DNA from: Aphelenchoides besseyi
Lineage: Eukaryota > Nematoda > Chromadorea > Rhabditida > Aphelenchoididae
DNA: 64,000 bases
Direction: 5' to 3'
Assembly: GCA_024699855.1 (NCBI GenBank)
Contig: JAMPIQ010000003.1
Span: 3,720,001 to 3,784,000, forward strand
The notes below the pieces were generated by a model that ran no database searches, was not told the DNA's origin, and saw only the letters and a list, made by a program, of their open reading frames with translations. Positions 59,681-64,000 of the stretch are shown here, piece by piece. Position 1 is the first letter of the stretch. Every line of letters starts with the position of its first letter. The translations under genes and the position numbers were made by a program.

Positions 59681-62066
59681 ATGAACAACGACAACGGAGA
59701 GCTTCTGCGAATGCTGCGAAGTGAGTTTGAAGATACGAGAGTTCGCTTCAACGGTTGTTTTCAGAAGAAGAGGCCAATCGAAAGGAAAATAAACCAGAAG
59801 TTGCTGTAGGTTCTTTCTTGCCGTTCAGCAATGTTTTCGTTTTAGTTGGCCAGTAAATCGAAGAAAGGAGGTGAGGCAATGTTGTCCGGAGCGGCGCCGA
59901 AGAAAGGACAGAAATCAGGAACCCCGTTTCCATTGCCCAACGGCTGTGAGATCGTCTGCCGTAGTGGAGACAGGCGAGTTATAGCGTCAATTCCAGAGCA
60001 GTAGATTGGCTTTGCAGATACAAACTCGAGGCAAATATCACCGATCACGTTTTTCTTATTCGTAGTTATCGTAGCCAGAAACTCTATGCAATGAAAATTG
60101 AGTGGCTGAATGCGGAGAAAAGTTCAAAGCAGATGATTCGCGATGTTCGTGTTCTGCTCGATGTTGGCAAACATGAGCCTCGTTTCAGTCGTCATTTTCC
60201 GCGCTTTTTGAACAAAGGCAAGTGATCGAGCAGAAGTGTTAATTGGGAATGTAGGTCGAGTTCCGAAAGCTCTGAATTTTCTCATTATGACTCTCGGAGA
60301 CATGAATTTAAACGATCTGCGTTTGATTGTCAACAAAAACTGCGATTTCTCGTGAGTTCGAAGCTACTCTCTAATGTTCAGTGTGTGTTCAGACGTCGTG
60401 ATGCTGCTCGTTTGTCAATGCAAACCTTTCAAGCTGTCCATGATTTGCATACTCTCGGCTATCTCCATCGCAATTTGTCGCCAGCCAAATTTGTGCTCGG
60501 AATCGACAATCCTCATATCGTCTACTTGATCGGCTTCTCGCGGGCTCACCACTTCGAACAACGTTACGACACCAAACCACGAGGAACACCTCGCCGTTTG
60601 CCACGACTTTCAGCTCGTTCTTTTCTGCCTCGCAATTATCATCGTAACAAGGACATTCATCGCAAAGACGATATGGAATCGTGGGTTCGTCCGAACAGTC
60701 GAAACAAATTAATTTCTCTGCATAGGTTTATCTCTGCTTCAACTTGTTTGGTCGTCAGTTGTTGCCATGGAATGAGCAGTTCAGTGATGCAAATATGATG
60801 GTCAACAAAGAGCGTCTGTTTTGTGATGGATGTGAGTCCAAAAGCCGGAAAAAATGAACGAATCTTTGCAGTCGAGCAATGTTACAAGTACGTTCCTCGT
60901 CAGTTTCTTACCATCATGCACAATTTGGACAAACACGAGGACAAACAACGTCCGGATTACACGTTCATTGGTATGACTCTTGTGGCAATGAAGGAATCAA
61001 TCAAATTTCATTTTACGGGTCCTTTCGATTTCCAGAAGGTGAGCAATTGATTTTTAGTAGTGATTTGATTTATTCGAAAGCCTCACAAGAAAGCACTACC
61101 ACCAGTCGAAGAGAAGCAGGAGAAACAAGCAGCTCTTGCGGTTGCTGAGCCCAAAGATGAAATCGTTTCACCGGTTCCGAAGTCCGAAAAGAAACGTCCT
61201 GTAAGTTGGAGATCGGTTGAACAAAGACCTTCTTTAGGCATTCAAAGACGATGAAGACGAACAAGACTCGACCGACAAGTCCTCGAAAAAAGCCTCGTCT
61301 AAAAAGGCAAGCAGCGCACGTTCCGGACGTTCGGCACGAACTTCACGTTCTCCAGCTTCGGCTCGTGATCATCGCGTTGAGATGGAGCGTGCTCGTCGCC
61401 AGAAAGAAGAAGCGGCAGCGAAGTTGGAGGCTATGAAGGCGGAAGAAGCGATTGAACGCGAACGTGAAGAAAAAGACTTGTTAACTCGAAAATTGGCGTC
61501 TGTTGTTCAAGGAAAAGCTCAACATGAAATCGATCGTGAACGCCGTGAAAAGAACGAGCTGATGGCCAAGTTGGCCGCGGCAAAAGCCGGACAGAACGAG
61601 GGCGAATTAGAGAAGATACGGCGCGAGAAGAAAGAGTTGGAAACTCGGCTTCTTGCCGCAAAAGACGAAGGAAAAACTCAAGAGGAACGTGAGCGAATTC
61701 GTAAGGAAAAGGAGGAGATGTTGGCCAAAATGACGGAACTGGAAATCGAACAGTCTCGCGCAAAAATCGAACGGGAACGACAAGAGAAAGAGGAATTAGC
61801 ACTGAAGATCGCAACTGCACGTGCTGAACAAGCAAAAGCTGCGTTGGAGCGTGAGCGCAAAGAAAAAGAGGAGATGGCAAAGAAATTGGCCGAAATTGAA
61901 GCTCAAACGAAACGCGAGGAAGAAGCTGCCAAAGTGAGTGCTTGTACTTCCGATCACTTTCGCGTTTATTGTATAGGAAGCGAAGGAGCAACAACAAGCA
62001 ACAAAAATGGAATCTCCGACCGAAAAGAAGTCCAATCAATCGGTTTATTTCACGCTTCCAAAATGA
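59681..62066 (+). CDS. CK1/TTBK-like pseudokinase with C-terminal coiled coil
   Basis: ATG 59681, stop TGA 62064-62066; roughly 630 residues. The N-lobe has YKLEANITDHVFLIRSY and the ATP-site Lys in KLYAMKIEW (about residue 95). The catalytic loop reads YLHRNLSPAKFVLG instead of HRDxKPxN and the Mg loop is VYLIGFSRAH instead of DFG, so both catalytic Asp residues are gone. MTLGDMNLNDLR and RKDDMES are typical of the nematode CK1/TTBK-like group. After the lobe, about 70 residues of Lys/Ser/Ala-rich linker (SSKKASSKKASSARSGRSAR) lead into about 190 residues of almost uninterrupted ERE/KEE/KLA heptads. The last exon adds ESPTEKKSNQSVYFTLPK. One intron (59984-60017) must be GC-AG. Probably a scaffold. 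Confidence 0.82.
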
Positions 62067-62149
62067 TTCCACTCGTGAAATAAACTCTACAATGATATGC
62101 GTTTGCCTAACGGTCGAAAACAAGCGAATCGAAGTTCTCCCACGCGAAT

Positions 62150-62529
62150 TCACGTCGACGTTTGGACGGAATCTGAACGTTCTCTTCAAGTGGACACACT
62201 CAATTTGCTACTCGAGCCACCAACTCACGATCTCCGTTGGTTGGAAGGCGAGTTGACTGACGAATAAGCTTCTGAAACAGCGGGAATAAGAAACCAGTCG
62301 TTGATCTTACCGCCATTGCTTCTGCATCGGGAATGCGAATCGAACTGCGCAGTTGGTCCAACTCATCGGTTGGTATCTTCTGACTGAGACACCATTGAAG
62401 ACGATTCAAATGGCCCTTGGAGTTGAGTTGAATCGATGGAGCCGAGAGTGGAAGACGATCACTCTGAAGAGTCGATAGAAGAGCGATGGAATACAAACTC
62501 ACGTTGTGGTTATTCGTATTTCCATCCAT
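62150..62529 (-). CDS. Small unrecognised protein
   Basis: Three exons on the minus strand (62311-62529, 62229-62271, 62150-62172) with good donors (GTAAGA, GTGAGT) and acceptors (TTTCAG, GTTCAG) give 94 residues in phase. The sequence is helical and polar (SIALLSTLQSDRLPLSAPS, LNRLQWCLSQKIPTDELDQL), without signal peptide. I recognise no family. It converges on the pseudokinase and diverges from the next small secreted gene. The clean splicing, not similarity, is the reason for the call. Confidence 0.45.
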
Positions 62530-62630
62530 GATGTTGACTGATTACCCTCGGTCAACTGTTTCGAAATGGAAAGAGCGAATTTGTATAAGCAAATTGTCGA
62601 CAAAATTAGTGATTTCGTGGAATCGACGAG

Positions 62631-62638
62631 TATAAAAG
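62631..62638 (+). promoter_or_regulatory. TATA element of the small secreted gene
   Basis: TATAAAAG, 134-141 nt upstream of the start at 62772; a TTTCTTCAG acceptor lies between (62742-62750), so the leader is probably spliced or trans-spliced. Confidence 0.5.
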
Positions 62639-62771
62639 TAGCGTTTGAACGCCGAGATACGCGTTTGCTCGTTGTCGCTGTCCAATTGCTTCTCGTCAGT
62701 CAACTGGTCAGTTTCCATTTTGCCCGTTCTTCTTCACGTTCTTTCTTCAGTGTTCATCGCTCAAGTTCGAC

Positions 62772-63024
62772 ATGAACAAACAACTCTTCTTCATCGTTGC
62801 CGTGGCCTTCGTGTTGGTCGCTTTGATGCAAGTCCAAGTGGTGGGTTTTGGATTCATTCTGTCTCCTGATTCACTTGTTTCAGATTGAAGCTGGTAAAAA
62901 AACGGCCGCGAAGGAAGCTGCTGCTACAGTCGCTCCCAATTCAACTGCGAGTTCGATGTTCAGTTCAATCGGTTTGGTCGTTGTTCCATTGATTCAATTT
63001 ACTGTCGGTGCCGCTAATTTCTGA
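62772..63024 (+). CDS. Small secreted, possibly GPI-anchored peptide
   Basis: Exons 62772-62840 and 62884-63024 give 69 residues. Signal peptide MNKQLFFIVAVAFVLVALMQ, a short Lys/Ala/Thr-rich core (GKKTAAKEAAATVAPNSTAS, with an N-glycosylation site NST), and a hydrophobic end (FSSIGLVVVPLIQFTVGAANF) that could be a GPI-attachment signal or a membrane helix. Similar tiny precursors are abundant in nematodes; no specific function is known to me. AATAAA at 63061-63066. Confidence 0.7.
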
Positions 63025-63676
63025 ATCACGACGTTTTTTCTTGTCGCTTTTCGAGACTGAAATAAAGATGCTGTGAAGATTTTGATCCACAAGCGGATCG
63101 TGTTGTCTGATTGGCGTGTGATGTTCAACTGCCATATTTCATTAATCGGAGCGTTAGCAATAGAACCAATCCATGGCGTCTTCGGAAAGCAGCGAAAATC
63201 CATCATTCGATCAGTATTGGCCACCGTTTCACTCGTACCCAACGAGTAGACCATCGGAAGACAACGATAAAAAAAACGTCGTCGTCCATTTTAGCCAAAG
63301 TTCTCCAAGTCGTGGAATGGAACACTGAAATAACGATTGCGATTGACGAGCATCGCTGATTACGTGTTCGTAGAAATCGCCGGATAAAATCGTTGTGAGA
63401 ATCTGAGCTTCTAAGTTGAATGCGATTGGAGCTGGTTGAGAGCGTTGAAGCAACTAAAATGTTGATATAGAGTCAACTTTGGCGTTGACGAGTGCATTGT
63501 TATAAGAGGTCAATGCTTGCAACTGATTGATTCATGTTCATTGTGTTTTGAAGAGAGAACAAAAGTGCATAAAAGACAAATTAAAGAGTTGCGAACGTTT
63601 CTTAACAGAAGATGCTATGAGTCGAAATAAGATTCCAGTCCTCGCCGATTTCATCCCGTCAACAAGATTGGAGTAT
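63025..63676. other. Region without a firm gene
   Basis: Begins with the 3' UTR of the small secreted gene. On the minus strand two frames (63229-63453 and 62994-63254) include a plausible 43-nt intron at about 63323-63365, but the pieces cannot be joined into a convincing protein with a start and stop. Confidence 0.35.
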
Positions 63677-64000
63677 CTATTTGTCAAGTTTATTGAGATC
63701 CTAAAGGATTTGAAGGTATTTGAAAGTCCAATTTCACTTTTTACTTTATTGTGTTTTGCTCTGCCACCGCCATCTGTTCGTAGCAGATTTTCGTCTGTAA
63801 CAACCACAGGCTAAACGAGCAGTTATTGGGACGATCGAAAAGTTTTGCTTACTCCAACACACGAGCCCTGAGATTTTGAAGACTCGCGAGATTTAACCAT
63901 CGGAACTTGAGAAACTTCCTCTCCGTTTGTTTCATCATGTTCTTCTGCTTGGTGCTAAATCAAAAGATGAAGTGTTACATAGTTAAGTGAACTTGCAGTC
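63677..64000 (-). CDS. 3' end of a gene leaving the window
   Basis: Three terminal exons of a minus-strand gene. Going leftward: HQAEEHDETNGEEV... SRESSKSQGSCVG, then PVVVTDENLLRTDGGG, then DLNKLDK and TAG at 63677-63679, joined by GTAAGC and GTAAAA donors and TTTAG acceptors in phase 0. The visible part is acidic, Ser-rich and disordered. The product cannot be identified without the upstream sequence. Confidence 0.6.

Noticed and set aside
61431..62189. 252-codon minus-strand open frame
   Set aside because: Antisense to the coiled-coil exon; Arg/Leu/Phe-rich translation is what GAA/AAG/GAG-rich coding DNA gives in reverse.

Overview
The window looks like a free-living, rhabditid-type nematode chromosome. 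Genes are dense and broken by tiny introns, mostly about 40-60 nt with GTAAG/GTGAG donors and TTTNAG acceptors. Many start codons sit 5-25 nt after a TTTCAG-like site, as expected for spliced-leader addition. Several products belong to nematode-typical families: SXP/RAL-2, fatty-acid/retinol-binding (FAR), ShKT/mucin, a FAT-type desaturase, and a CK1-like nematode kinase. Protein identities below come from reading spliced frames against remembered family motifs; no search was run.

Layout, left to right. 0.6-2.9 kb (+): AAAP amino-acid transporter. 3.0-4.3 kb (-): an unrecognised nuclear-looking protein, overlapped by a helical reading frame that needs a frameshift to gain a start. 4.8-5.7 kb (+): DHRS4-like peroxisomal reductase. 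6.6-8.0 kb (+): fatty-acid desaturase. 8.4-9.5 kb (+): secreted tandem-repeat protein. 9.7-11.2 kb (+): mucin stalk with four ShKT domains. 11.3-15.0 kb: two divergent secreted Cys-rich paralogues sharing an identical 216-bp block, intron included, in inverted orientation. 15.2-29.0 kb: a minus-strand run of a three-repeat NADAR-like protein, nucleoporin NPP-19/Nup35, nicotinate phosphoribosyltransferase, CLN3/battenin and a cytochrome P450. 31.2-33.3 kb: REEP (+) converging on SXP/RAL-2 and the mitochondrial uniporter regulator EMRE (both -). 33.3-41.1 kb: a 7.9-kb stretch with no gene I can support, upstream of a FoxD/UNC-130 forkhead gene (41.1-42.6 kb). 44.3-46.1 kb (+): two FAR-like genes in tandem. 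47.4-52.9 kb (-): an S28 peptidase homologue lacking its catalytic serine, and the TORC2 subunit SIN1. 54.0-62.1 kb (+): CNNM, an SLC17-type transporter, and a pseudokinase fused to a long charged coiled coil. 62.1-64.0 kb: small genes and the 3' end of a gene leaving the window.

Most neighbours appear functionally unrelated. Local duplications (the FAR pair and the inverted Cys-rich pair) and secreted or surface proteins are the dynamic part; the housekeeping genes look intact. The most unusual items are the inverted conversion tract, the three-repeat NADAR protein with an Arg/Asp-rich tail, the two probable pseudoenzymes (S28 and kinase), and the large empty interval beside the forkhead gene.
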